The translations under genes were made by a program, and so were the position numbers. This document shows positions 48,347-59,376 of a stretch of DNA of 64,000 bases, piece after piece. This DNA is from Aphrophora alni (lineage: Eukaryota; Arthropoda; Insecta; Hemiptera; Aphrophoridae): NCBI GenBank assembly GCA_963513935.1, contig OY740774.1:94108861-94172860 (forward strand), given 5' to 3'. Within the stretch, counting starts at the first letter, position 1. Every line of letters starts with the position of its first letter. The notes under the pieces are model-generated. The model was not told where the DNA came from. It did not search any database and was given only the letters and a program-made list of their open reading frames with translations.

Positions 48347-50167
48347 ATGGAGTCAGAAATTGTAAATGTTAATAATAGTGAGGAACAGGTAGAGTTAGGA
48401 AATCAAAATTCTTTAAATAATATAGAGTCATTAGAATTTACGGGGGATATTTTTGATAATTTACAGAAGGAATCGCAAAGTAATGAGCAAACAAATGAAC
48501 AATTTGCACAAAATTTTTTAGATCAAGAAATAAGTAATAATAGTAATAGTAGACGTTCAAGTATGAGTAAAATTAGTAGTTCAGGTTCGGATTTTAATGG
48601 GTTTGATAGTGATAGGATTCTAGATAGTAAAGGACAGTGTGAAAATATGAATAAAGAATTAGTAGAAACATCAGGGGTAGAAATAGTAGAAGAAAATTCA
48701 GATAGGGAATTAAGAGCTGAAGAGGTTAGGGTAATTGAACAGGTTAGGATTGGTGAACAAGATAAAGTAGATAGAGATGATAAAGTAATGAGAATGTTAG
48801 AAGAAATGATGAAAGAAACAAGGCAAAACAATGTAGTGTTAAACAATAAAATTGATCAGGGTAGTTTAGACAATGATAAAAAATTTGAATGTATAAGTAA
48901 TGATATTAAACAAAGTAGATTAGAAACAAATAATAAAATTGAACAGAATATTCTAGAATTTAAACGAGATAATGATAAGAAGTTTGAATGTATAAATAAT
49001 AGGTTTGATCAAAACAATTTGGAATTAAAAGAAATAAGTAATAAATTTGATCAAAATAAGCTGGAAATCAATGCTAAACTAGAAGATTTTAATATTAAAC
49101 TTGAACAGAATAATGTCAAACTTGATAAGATAGATAATGACCTGAAACAGAGTAAATTAGAACTAAGACAAGATAATTTAAACTTAAAAGAAGCAATGTG
49201 TAAAAAATTTGAAGAAATGAGGGTTGAATTAAAACCAAATTATGTAAAATTTGAACAGAATCTTAAAATGGAAATTAATGTAATGGAAACTAATAATAAA
49301 GTAGAAATTGAAATAAGCTATTGTGAGAAAAAAGTAGAATTTGAACGGATAAATAATGTAGAAGGTGTTTTGATAGAAAATATTAATAATTTGGATAACA
49401 ATTTAGATCAAACAGTAGCTGAAGTAGAAATTAACAGTTTTAATGAAACAAAAGAGATGTCAGATGATTTAATAATAATTGAAGACAATTGTGTGAATGA
49501 TTGTGTTCAAGAAATTTCTAAAATAATGAATAATGGGTTAGGTAACAAGGTAAATCTAGAAATAACAAGTAATGTTGAAATTAATATGTCTAGTGGGGTT
49601 GGAATAGGTATAAGTAATTTGAAAAACAAAGTAAAAGTAAATAATCTAATAACGAAGGTATCAGCTGTTTATTTTAAAAAACAAGTGGGTCATAAAAATG
49701 TAGAGTTTGAAAATTATGTAATGATAAAATTTAAGAGTATCTTTCAAACCCAAGAACAAGAAATTAAAAGTTTTTGTGAGAAATCTAACTTTAAATATAA
49801 TCTTGAAAGTAAAAATGTAGAAATAGTAAAAGAAGGCTTTGTATTAGTATATAAGAATGGTGGGGTTAGAATTCCTAAACGAGCAGATGTTGAAATTAGG
49901 TCATTAGATTCTAGGATGTTTGAGAGAAGGAGGGGTGATGATATGTTTGAAAGAGAGAAAGAGAAAGGTATTTTGTCAATACTCCGAGACAATAACAAAG
50001 GGAGATCTTTTGTTAGGAAAGGGTCTGTTGTGATGACTGGGCAAGACAAACTGTCCATGTGGACAGAGGTATTTAACGCTAGAGATATTTACAAAAATCA
50101 AATCATGTATTTTAAAATCTTTCACCAATCTGGGAACCATCGTAAAAAATGTATAATTTATAATTGA
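48347..50167 (+). CDS. 606-aa coiled-coil protein of LTR copy 2 (possible Gag)
   Basis: Homologue of the ORF at 16964-18778. Both share the start (EIVNVNN, ELGNQNSLNNIE), the block SNEQTNEQFAQNFLDQEIS, the coiled-coil repeats (NNRFDQNNLELKEISNKFDQ) and the end (GQDKLSMWTEVFNARDIYKN). Residues about 135-185 differ most, with an altered repeat number. A further in-frame length change lies near 460-475 (FKYNLESKNVEIVKEG against FEYKFKKEILKEG). It is intact despite divergence. The product is acidic in front and basic at the end, with no zinc knuckle and no signal peptide. Gag-like by position only. Confidence 0.85.
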   Translation: MESEIVNVNNSEEQVELGNQNSLNNIESLEFTGDIFDNLQKESQSNEQTNEQFAQNFLDQEISNNSNSRRSSMSKISSSGSDFNGFDSDRILDSKGQCENMNKELVETSGVEIVEENSDRELRAEEVRVIEQVRIGEQDKVDRDDKVMRMLEEMMKETRQNNVVLNNKIDQGSLDNDKKFECISNDIKQSRLETNNKIEQNILEFKRDNDKKFECINNRFDQNNLELKEISNKFDQNKLEINAKLEDFNIKLEQNNVKLDKIDNDLKQSKLELRQDNLNLKEAMCKKFEEMRVELKPNYVKFEQNLKMEINVMETNNKVEIEISYCEKKVEFERINNVEGVLIENINNLDNNLDQTVAEVEINSFNETKEMSDDLIIIEDNCVNDCVQEISKIMNNGLGNKVNLEITSNVEINMSSGVGIGISNLKNKVKVNNLITKVSAVYFKKQVGHKNVEFENYVMIKFKSIFQTQEQEIKSFCEKSNFKYNLESKNVEIVKEGFVLVYKNGGVRIPKRADVEIRSLDSRMFERRRGDDMFEREKEKGILSILRDNNKGRSFVRKGSVVMTGQDKLSMWTEVFNARDIYKNQIMYFKIFHQSGNHRKKCIIYN

Positions 50168-53100
50168 GTAGTAATCAATTGAAATTTGGAACAACTAATA
50201 ATAAATGTAAAGACATTTTTTATAAACACACGGACTAGATTTTGAAAAATAATTATTAGAATAAGAAGTTTGTTAATAAATAAGTTTAAGTTTGAAAATA
50301 GATAATTAAGAGTTATGAATATTAATAATTTGTGTGTACTAATGAATTTTGTAAGCTGAGACAAAAATATAGAAAATAATTATTAGCCAAGCGTAAAATA
50401 TTAAGAGTTTAGTTTTAGAAAACGTTTAGGTATTTGTAAAGTAAAGACGCTGGATTATAGCAGTAAACAACTTTATATGTTTATTAAGATCTTAATATTT
50501 AGAAAACGTGACGAAAACAGATTAGCTAGATGAGAGGATCATTGGAGCTGCAAGATTGTTAGTAAATAACTCTGTATGTTTATGAAAGGAATAAATATTG
50601 ATTTTACGTGACATAGATAAGATAGTTAGTTCGAAGCGAGGATTCAGAGTAACGTTGAAGAAATAGTATTCAATATTAAGGAGGTGGATTCAATAAAATA
50701 TTCAATAATGACGAGAGAAATAGAATCTAGTTGGAGCTAAAAGGTTCACTTCTTATCAGTAGACAGATATATTGCTTCATACAGCTAGGGGAGATTGTTT
50801 ATTCCTTAGTCAGGTATAAATTCCTATGCATGACATTGAGACGAAATATAGGGTGTTACCAAAATGCTGTCTAGGAAAATAAAAAACGTTTGACGTATAA
50901 TCGAAAATTAACTTGCGTTTTCAAATAAAAAACTGCTTAAATAAAGGATAATTGGTTTTAAATAAAGTAAATAAGAACAAAAGTAGATTACTTAAATAAC
51001 TTTAATAGAATTAAAAGTAAATTTCTGAGTGAAGAATTTAGAATAAACTTTAAAAATAAAATTTTCGTTTTGAATTTGAATAATAACATCTAGAAAGGAT
51101 TACATAAACAGAAAATCGACGGTGCTAGTAATAAACTTGGTAAAAATAAACATTATTTCAACTTCGGATGAAACGATTTTAATGAAATTTTTTATGAATT
51201 TTAAAATTTTCTTCGTGTAAATGCATTTAAGGAGTACATGAACATTTTGGGTGGATGGTTGAGCGTTTGTGTAGTTAAAATAGAATGTTTTATTCGTAAG
51301 AATAAGGCATTCTGAGACTGCATAAGAGGGCGTGTTGTGAAATAGAGATGTGTTTTGGGCTTTATCTTGAATCAAGTAGGGATATTGTATTCAACCACTG
51401 CACATTTCAACGTCACAACATGTTACTCTGTGTAAGAGTCTAAAGAGCAATTAGAAGTATGCACGGTATAAAGTAGACGGTTAGAAGAACCTATGTAGGA
51501 GAGGTTAGGGAGGTAAAATGCATAATAAATAAGTGTGACATTATTACATGAAAAACTTCATGTATCAAAAAATTTAGACAGATGTTGAAGGTAAATAAAT
51601 TGTAGGATATATATAGAAGTGATCGATCTGTATATTTAGAAATAAACCGGACGTGACAGGAAGGGAGTTTTTATTTGGAATGAAACGAAAAGTTTTATAA
51701 AATTGTAAAAATGTTGATTAGCTGATTAGAGTAGGTAATTAGATGTTAAATTGTAAAACGATAAGTTGTATGTTTTGATGTTTTAAATATTAAGAATTAT
51801 TTAATAATAAAATGATAAAAAATTGTTAGTTTTAAGTGATTTGTGATTTGAGAATGTGAAGAATAGTTGTTTAAAGTTTGAGAATTTATGTGAGTTTTGC
51901 CAAGACAAATAATAATTAAGTTTTTAAGTTTTTTTGATGTTAAAATAAATAATGAATGAGGGAGGTTAAGTTTTTGTTTTTTAAAGGAAGGAGTAATAAA
52001 TTAAAAATAATAAGAGAGATTTTGATGAAATTTATAAATAAAATAAAAGAATTAACGTTTTTTAATAAATAAGGTTTGAATTTAAAACAATAGATGATTG
52101 TGAGAAGTTATTTGATAAAGGTGTCTAAAGATTTTGATGAAATAAGGTGTTAGCTGGGAAAGCAATGATAATTTTTTTTATTTTTTTGAGTTTTTATATA
52201 CAAGTAATAGATGATTAAGAAGATTTTAATATGAAGTAGTTTAAATGAGAGATTTTTTGAGTTTTATATGAAGATGATGACTTTACAGAATTGTTGAGTA
52301 AAGTGGTATTTAAAATGAAGTTGTTCTGTTAAGAAACTTTTATAAAGAAGGTAGTTAGGTTGCATTAATGGTAATTTTTTAGTTTTTAAGAGGTTTTTTG
52401 AGTACTGCGATGAAATAAAGGAAATATGCGACGATTTTAATGAAATAAAGGAAATATGCGACGATTTTAATGAAACAAGAGGAGATTTAAGGAATTCTAC
52501 GAAATACGGCGATTATTATGATTTTTAAAGGAAGCTACGTTGAAATAAGGAGATTATTTATGAAAGAATATAGGTAAATAATAAGGAGTTTTTTATTATG
52601 AAGAATTTGTTTGGGGATTAATGCAACTTTGATTATTAAAATATGAAAGATAAGATGGAAATAATTTTAAGATAGAATACTGAGAGATGATACAATGGTA
52701 AAGAAGTAATTTTGAAATAAATAGATGAGTTTTGTAAGTAATTTTATTTTTTTTTGATGATGATGATATTATATTTTTCAATTTTAGTTGAAGAAAAGAG
52801 TTTTTGGTAATTGTAGAATCAGTAGTTAACATGTTATCCCAGCAAGACAAAGGAGAATTGAGATTTTAAGTAAGAATAAATAGTTATTGGATTTAAACTA
52901 AAATGAATAATAATATAAGATGATAATTGAAAAGTTTTAAAGTAAATTGAAGTAATGTTGAGTAATAAGTAAATAATTTTGTAATGGTGTTAATGATAAT
53001 GAGAAGTTTTAAATTGTAATTGTGTTTAATTGAAAAATGATTCAGATGAATATCTCGAGTCAAAGGTAGATTTTCAAAGGATGTAGAAATGTCGTCTTGG

Positions 53101-53559
53101 CAAAGAGGATGAGACGAGAAAAAGTATATAGACGGCTGTCTGGGAGATAAGCTTTGAGTGACGGGATCCTGTCAACAAAAAATGTTGATGGAAAGTTTCA
53201 GCCAACAAGGTTGGAAAGGAAACTGATGATGGGTTTTATTGTATAAATAGAGATAAGACTTAGCACTAATTGATTCGTATTATTTTTTTTTTTTCCAATG
53301 AGTTAATATAACGCAAACAAATTGAGATAGTAAAATAGGATTATTAATAAAATAGATTTTTTAATTTTTATGTAAAAAGAGAATCTTTCTTAATTTTAAG
53401 TATACTAGTGATGCTTATCTTTCATGAGGTCCTTAACTTCTGAAATGAAATGTCTTGAACATCCATTAAAAAATTTTTTTTCTTTCTCGATTTGAAATAT
53501 ATATATATAAAAGCTTTGTATTCCAATACCTGTATTGAAATACAAACCTTGTGGGGTTT
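50168..53559 (+). other. Long 3' non-ORF interior of LTR copy 2
   Basis: It aligns along much of its length with the 13029-16963 interior of copy 1 and has no long frame. A short frame around 52350-52530 contains FEYCDEIKEICDDFN repeats, also found in copy 1. The 3' end GGTTTGTATTTCAATACAGG (inverse) and CCTTGTGGGGTTT precede the LTR. Confidence 0.7.
52412..52471 (+). repeat. 30-bp tandem repeat, two units
   Basis: Units at 52412 and 52442 read EIKEICDDFN; copy 1 has three units. Confidence 0.85.
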
Positions 53560-55175
53560 TGTGACAATGTGAAAAGTCAGATATTAAAATAGACTCATTT
53601 AAAAGACGCGGTTAAGCCAAACAGATAAGAGATTCAAATAATAAATTAAATGTAGTAACTTCATTAATAAAAGAAAAATGGATTTTCAAGACAACAGTAT
53701 GAATTATGATGTTTAATTTTAATGTAATTTAGTTTGTTTGTTATAAAATGTAATTTATTTGTATTTTACGGCAGTGCGGTAAAATGTTGAACAGTGACCG
53801 GAAGGAACGCTTTTCGGAAGTGAGAATTTGCCTCATGGTAACGGCAGTCTGAGTCCAGCGTTAGGAGTGACAGGTTATTTCTAAAAGAGTCTCAGTTCAG
53901 TGATTGAAGGGTTCAGACGTATTTCGACGTTTGTGCGTTATCAAATAGAACAATAAAAAAACCGATAGAATGTAAGATTTTATAATTTAGAAGGGACAAT
54001 AGAGTTGATATTGACATAAGGTATAGACAGTGAAAAATCAGTGTACAAAGAATTGTTAGAGACTGACTTTACGAGAGACTTTGTTATATAGTAGAATGAA
54101 TTACCATGCGGTTTTTCTTTGCAATGGCTTCCATGAGTCAAAGGTTTGAGTTTTGAATATTTTCTGGACAATAGGACTATAAACCCATATTCAAAGTATT
54201 GAACGTGATTGTTACAAATAGTGAACTTTTAAACCAATGTATAAACTTGTAGAATGAGACATGAACGTTCAGTGTTTCAGTGTTAATGCTGAGTTGATAA
54301 TATTTATAGACAAGACTGTTATTTGTGAAAAATATCAAAAGAAATTTTAATTTAAATGAATATTAATTTTCATTTTAATAAACAGAAAATAAATATGAAT
54401 TCCATAAAACAAAGGGAGAAACGATTCGAGGATGTCATCATAAGGGAGAGAGCATTTCCACGAGGCGGGATCATGGTGTCTTGGACAATAGGAGAAGTCA
54501 ACCACGGATTCAAAGTGTTTTCAACGAAACAATAACGTGTTTGGTATCCACGTTTCAGAAACTCCTATTTTTAAACTATGTATGAATTTGATAGAATTTG
54601 TGTTGTTCAATATTAGATATAGAATATATAGATGATTAGAATTTTAATAAAAAAGGGTAAATCCTTAAACTTAAAACTTTATGAAGAAAACAAATTATAA
54701 ATTTTCTGATATGCAGTAAAACAATATAACTTGCATTAATTTAAAAGGATGCAATTCTTATTTCAATTAAATTCATTTTTTATTTGTATGTTGCAACAAG
54801 TAAGATAACGTCAGTAAATAAACTTTATTCAGATCTTTTTCTTATCAATATCATTTTAATAGGAGTAATTTGATAGGATGTGTTAGTGTAAGATGTTGAA
54901 TATGACTATTCAAACTTTATATCTGTCTAATAGTTTAATAAATCTTTATGTTAACATTTCAGAGACAAGTGTTTTCATTAAATACCAAATATCACTGTAA
55001 GTACACTGTGAAAAGAACTTACGACCCCAAATATTTTTTCTTTCTTTTAAATAATTAAATTCATTCTTTTTCTAAATTGGTATGCTAAAGCAAACCTGGC
55101 GCCCTATAGTCGAGCAAATTAACAAATTAATAATAACAATTAAAAGTAACTTCACCTCATTTTTGAATTATTACA
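53560..55175 (+). repeat. 3' LTR, copy 2
   Basis: 1616 bp. Its terminal ~45 bp (AATAATAACAATTAAAAGTA) differs from the 5' LTR of the same element and is closer to the copy-1 LTR end (AATAACATTAAAAGTAAC). Confidence 0.92.
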
Positions 55176-55218
55176 AATTTTACCTATTTAATTACGTTGA
55201 AATTAATTTTTTCGCAAA

Positions 55219-55320
55219 TGACGAAATATCGTCAAATGGTCTTTTACGCATTGAAATAATTTGACGATATTTCGTCAGATGGTCTTTTGCGCATATTTTA
55301 AAATTGACGAAATATCGTCA
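55219..55320. repeat. Three near-palindromic 16-mers at 43-bp spacing
   Basis: TGACGAAATATCGTCA at 55219, its inverse TGACGATATTTCGTCA at 55262, and TGACGAAATATCGTCA at 55305. The starts are exactly 43 bp apart and each is followed by RATGGTC. They sit in the right arm of the TTAA MITE and are probably transposase-binding sites. Confidence 0.9.
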
Positions 55321-55340
55321 GATGGTCCTAAAAGGGTTAA

Positions 55341-56205
55341 ATGAGAAACAAACCATTAAGTTTGGGCAGGATGCAGTTTGTTAGCCATTTCAATAGAGGG
55401 GCATTATTAATGAGCTCTTGGAAATTCTCGTCCAAACTAGTCTGTCTCAAATTTCTAATATTTTAAGATGTGAGGTTGTTGTATAAAGGACCAACCTCAT
55501 TTCTCTACGATGATAAAAACAGCGAAGTTATTGAAAAAAAAAGTAATTTGGAATCTTGATCTTCCAAGAGAAGTAATGCTGTAGTTGTATAGTTGGGATC
55601 TGGTAGGGCCGAGTTACAGACATGAGCGTAGTAAATAGAGGCTCCTTCACACATGTACATCTTCGAGGCCTGCCAGGGTGGAGATACTAACACGTATGAA
55701 GTGAGTGGAATCCTTTTTATAGACATCTTTGAGGCCAGTTAGGGTCTAGATGACGTCAAGAAAGTAGTGATATACACAATTTACAAGTTTCAGAAAACCT
55801 GTTAAACTAACTTACTCTAATGAATAAGACCTCTTGATCTACTAAATACTTCCTAATAGGGCCAAAATACCAACTTTTGGACATTACTTTTAAGGGATTG
55901 GATTCTATTACATTGCATAGTACGGCTGGTTAAGTACTTTGATCGACCATTATTTTTTTTTTTTTGCATTTATCTCATAAAAAAAAAACAAAATAGATGT
56001 ACCGTGTAAGATTAAATGTCAAATTTTTTTTCACATATAGATTTACAAAAAAAAAGATCTTTCAAACAGCCTTTCAATTTTGAAAAATCTAATAAAATAT
56101 GTAATTTATTCTGAAAACTACCAGAAAGTATGACTACCTAATTTTTCTGTTTGAGCTGTTGCCACTTAGAGGCCAATGGTTCACTTTGCTGAGGCCTGTC
56201 AAGTT
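55341..56205. other. No gene seen
   Basis: AT-rich spacer between the MITE and the Tigger relic; homopolymer A/T runs near 55950-56050. Confidence 0.5.
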
Positions 56206-56209
56206 TCCA

Positions 56210-57301
56210 ACCATCAATTATCTTCTAATTGAACTGGGTCCAAAGAATCACGTTTGTCGAGTTCTTGCTCACGCATTTCTATGAGCTCATCAGTTGTCAA
56301 CTCCTGATTGTGTGAATCCAGCAGTTCATGAACATCATCACTATCTAGTTCTAAATTTATTTGTCTTACAAGATTAACAACTTCTTCAATCATATTACCA
56401 ATCAATTTCAATCATATTTCACCTGCCTCAGATTCTGCCTGAATTTCAGTGGTGAAAAAAAAATGTACACAGTTTTTTCCAGACTTCTTTTAAAGTTTTT
56501 TGTGAAATTTTATTCCAAGATGTCCAATGATTCTCGCGGCATTTAAAACAATGAATTGTTTCCAAAACTCTTTAACAGAAAGCTCGTTGTTTTGTCTCGT
56601 GTAATAAGCTTTAAATGTTTTGATGACTCCTTGGTCCATCGGTTAAATCAAGCTGGTTGTATTTGGTGGCAAAAATAAACTTTCAAACGTGGATCAAAAT
56701 TAGTTAAAGTAACAGGAGGATGACCTTGGTGTGTTGTCGATTAATAGCTTCACTTTAAATGGGATTGGCAATAATATTCGACTTCGGGTATGAAGTGATG
56801 ACCAAACCAGTCCTCAAAAAGAGAAGCTGTCACCCAAGCCTTGCGATTCGACTTCCAAATCACGGGCAAGCCAGCTTTAGACTTATTTTTAATGTTCTTG
56901 GATTTTCTGAGCGATAAACTAAGGAGGTTTTAACTTACAATCACCAGCGACATTTGCGCCAATCATCACTGTTAATCTATCTTTGGCGGCCTTAAAACCT
57001 AGAAAGGTTTTCTCTTCACATGCGAAGAAAGTTATTTTAGGCATCATCTTTCAGAACAGCCCATTCTCATCCATGTTGAATATGGTTTGGCTAGTATAGC
57101 CACCTTTTTCTATCGTAACTTTCATTTTTCTGGATAAAGAGATACAGTGCCTCTTTATCAGCACTAGCCGCCTCCACTTTTTGCAATGTTATGCCAATTT
57201 CAGCAACTTTTGAATCGGCTGAACCAACCGTTGCTAACTTTAAACATTTCATCTTTATATTGTTTACACTGATGACCGACGGTACTTGATAGAATTCCAT
57301 T
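56210..57301 (-). pseudogene. Tigger/pogo transposase, C-terminal part
   Basis: The minus strand reads AASADKEALYLF, then FNMDENGLF (first catalytic Asp) near 57085, GFKAAKDRLTVMIGANVAGD near 56980, LLIDNTPRSS (second Asp) near 56745, LPPNTTSLI*PMDQGVIKTF near 56640, and LDSDDVHELLDSHNQELTTD at 56300. This is the DDE and C-terminal order of Tigger (jerky/CENP-B-like) transposases. Several stops interrupt it, and the frame is cut at 57302 by a Penelope element. Confidence 0.85.
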
Positions 57302-57451
57302 TTAACAAATAAAACACAATATTTCTTTTGTAAAATTCTATAATTTATTTGGTCTAGCCGACCATGGTTTCGCCAGTTACGGCATTGACGAGGCTCTTAC
57401 AAGACTAAATACAAAGCACAACATAACTATTATAAAAGGTAGGAAAATCCC
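57302..57451 (+). repeat. Left inverted flank of Penelope element
   Basis: Inverse of 59377-59528. Read on plus it restarts the element's N-terminal frame (GLADHGFASYGIDEALT), then diverges after GRKIP. Confidence 0.88.
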
Positions 57452-57509
57452 GTTAACAAACAAAGCACAAAGACCCAGGGGAAAACCCCACAGGTCATTC
57501 ACACAGGTA

Positions 57510-59342
57510 TTAACCAACCTTGAATAGAGGTTGAAGTAAAGGAGAAAATGACAAAAATTCCGTTTGGTCATTTAAAACTAGATTATCATCATTACACAAA
57601 AGTCTCTTAATTTCTAAAATTTCCAAAACATTTAATTTTCTACTTTTTACGTTAACATGTAAAATTTCAAAATTAACATTAGAATAAAAATCTGTCAATG
57701 CATGATTTTTTAAATGGTTAGAAAAACTAGAATCATTATAACCTAACCGCCAACTCCTTTCATGCTCACCTAACCTACACTTAAAACTACGGCCTGTTTG
57801 GCCAACATAAGCAGCATTACAAATACTACATGTCAGTTTGTACACACCACTTTTTTGCATTTTTTCTATATTATCTTTGGAATTTACCAACATCTTTCCT
57901 AAATTTTGTTTACAATAATAAGCTGGTTTACAGTGTTTTTTCTTTTCTAAAACTTTACCAACTGCATGGCTAACTTTACCAAAATAGTTAATTCTACGCC
58001 ACTTTTGTGTGGAATTATTAGAATTGACTATTGGGAAAATAAAGGATTTAGCCTTATTTTTTAATTTTCTTTTTAACATTTTATCAATGAGATTAACCTC
58101 ATAACCATTATTAATGGCTATTTGTTTAATACATACAAGCTCAGTATAAAAATCATCATTAGACATAGGAATATTAATGAGGCGATACAACATACTATGA
58201 AAAGCAGCCAATTTATGATTATAAGGATGTTGTGATGTAACATGTATAATGTTGTCACTAAACGTAGGTTTCCTAAAAATGCTGAAATTATGCCTACCAT
58301 CAATGATTTTAATTGTAAGATCTAAAAAATTAATTTGATTATTCTGTCCTACTTCCATAGTAAATTGTATCGCCGAGTTAATAGAATTTAAATACTTTAA
58401 AAAACACTCAAGTTGGCGGTCAGTACCTTCAAATAAACATAAAACATCATCTACATATCTATACCAATAATTAATACAATGCTTAAACTGGTTATTACTA
58501 TCAAAAACTATAGATTCAAAAGTATCCATAAAAATCTCAGCTAACAACGGAGATAACGGAGATCCCATTGCTAACCCATCAACTTGTGCAAAAAACTTAT
58601 TTTGAAATTGAAAATAATTTTGTTTAATACATACTTCAATTATATTCATCAATTCTATAGAAATACAAGGATCAACTTTAGCTCGATCTAACAAAGATTG
58701 CACACCAGTCAAACAGTCATTGACCGGAATACTAGTAAATAAACTTTTTACATCAAATGACACAATTTTGGCGTTAAGGGAGGCTTTGACATCTTTAATC
58801 TTATCCACCAAATCCAAAGAATTTTTTAAACCAAATTTAGGTTGGAACCTAGAAATGTTTTTTAGAAATGTGTTGGCAAATTTAGCTACATTGTATGAAG
58901 GTGACTGTACAAAGGAAACTACAGGGCGGATGGGAATATCCGGTTTGTGTAGTTTCATAAGGCCATATAATCTAGGAGCCAGACTATTCATCACAGGTAA
59001 AGTTTTAACATGAGCCTGACTAAAAATGCAATTATTTTGTGCTAACATAGATTTAACAATATTACTATTTTTCTTTGTTGGGTCCTTTTTTAACTCCACA
59101 AAAGAATTGGTTTTTAATAAATCTTGAACTTTACTGCTATAGACCTCTAAAGGTAAAACCACAATGGAATTACCCTTATCTGCTTTAGTAATAACTAGAT
59201 TATTATCCAATAGCTTAGACTTTATGTTCTTAATGACAAAGTTTTCATTATTATTAAATTTGTTATTACTGCAAGATATAAATTCTTCTTTTATTAAATT
59301 AGCACACATGTATTTAGTATTAATATCTTTAACTATAGCCAA
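57510..59342 (-). CDS. Penelope-like reverse transcriptase with GIY-YIG endonuclease
   Basis: RT motifs, numbered from 59342, are KADKGNSIVVL (53), LYGLMKLHKPDIPIRPVVSF (125), FDVKSLFTSIPVND (196), GLAMGSPLSPLLAEIF (256) and catalytic YVDD (296-299). The C-terminal nuclease has GVYKLTC (499), YVGQTGR (512), Arg523 and GEH (525-527). This RT plus GIY-YIG pairing is diagnostic of Penelope elements; the protein copies RNA at chromosomal nicks. The frame stays open upstream to 59531 without an ATG. Position 59342 is only a TTG and the first ATG is 33 bases further in, so the element is probably 5' truncated. No stop interrupts the 610 codons, so it may be a young insertion. Confidence 0.93.
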   Translation of the reverse strand: MAIVKDINTKYMCANLIKEEFISCSNNKFNNNENFVIKNIKSKLLDNNLVITKADKGNSIVVLPLEVYSSKVQDLLKTNSFVELKKDPTKKNSNIVKSMLAQNNCIFSQAHVKTLPVMNSLAPRLYGLMKLHKPDIPIRPVVSFVQSPSYNVAKFANTFLKNISRFQPKFGLKNSLDLVDKIKDVKASLNAKIVSFDVKSLFTSIPVNDCLTGVQSLLDRAKVDPCISIELMNIIEVCIKQNYFQFQNKFFAQVDGLAMGSPLSPLLAEIFMDTFESIVFDSNNQFKHCINYWYRYVDDVLCLFEGTDRQLECFLKYLNSINSAIQFTMEVGQNNQINFLDLTIKIIDGRHNFSIFRKPTFSDNIIHVTSQHPYNHKLAAFHSMLYRLINIPMSNDDFYTELVCIKQIAINNGYEVNLIDKMLKRKLKNKAKSFIFPIVNSNNSTQKWRRINYFGKVSHAVGKVLEKKKHCKPAYYCKQNLGKMLVNSKDNIEKMQKSGVYKLTCSICNAAYVGQTGRSFKCRLGEHERSWRLGYNDSSFSNHLKNHALTDFYSNVNFEILHVNVKSRKLNVLEILEIKRLLCNDDNLVLNDQTEFLSFSPLLQPLFKVG

Positions 59343-59376
59343 TTCTGAATCTAAAGCCAGGCTTTCAAAGTTAGAA

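Larger units (their letters stand above)
46586..55175 (+). mobile_element. Pol-less LTR retroelement, copy 2
   Basis: About 8590 bp, same family as 11703-20252 but inverted to it. The LTRs at 46586-48199 and 53560-55175 start TGTGACAA and end TTATTACA. The order is LTR, PBS-like leader, 606-aa ORF, ~3.4 kb without long ORFs, G-rich tract, LTR. The flanking 4-mers are ACTT and AATT, so the target duplication is imperfect. No RT, RNase H, protease or integrase motif was found. Confidence 0.92.
46005..55336. mobile_element. TTAA-flanked MITE split by LTR element
   Basis: TTAA lies at 46001-46004 and 55337-55340. The termini CCCTTTTAGGACCA and TGGTCCTAAAAGGG are perfect inverted repeats, as in piggyBac-type elements. 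The MITE itself is only 46005-46585 plus about 55176-55336; the rest is a later LTR insertion. No transposase is present. Confidence 0.85.

Noticed and set aside
51100..51375. 91-codon minus frame conserved with 15915-16136
   Set aside because: It runs antisense in both elements and its ends differ. Conservation is explained by the shared nucleotide sequence.
58720..59013. 97-codon plus frame
   Set aside because: Antisense shadow of the Penelope RT ORF.
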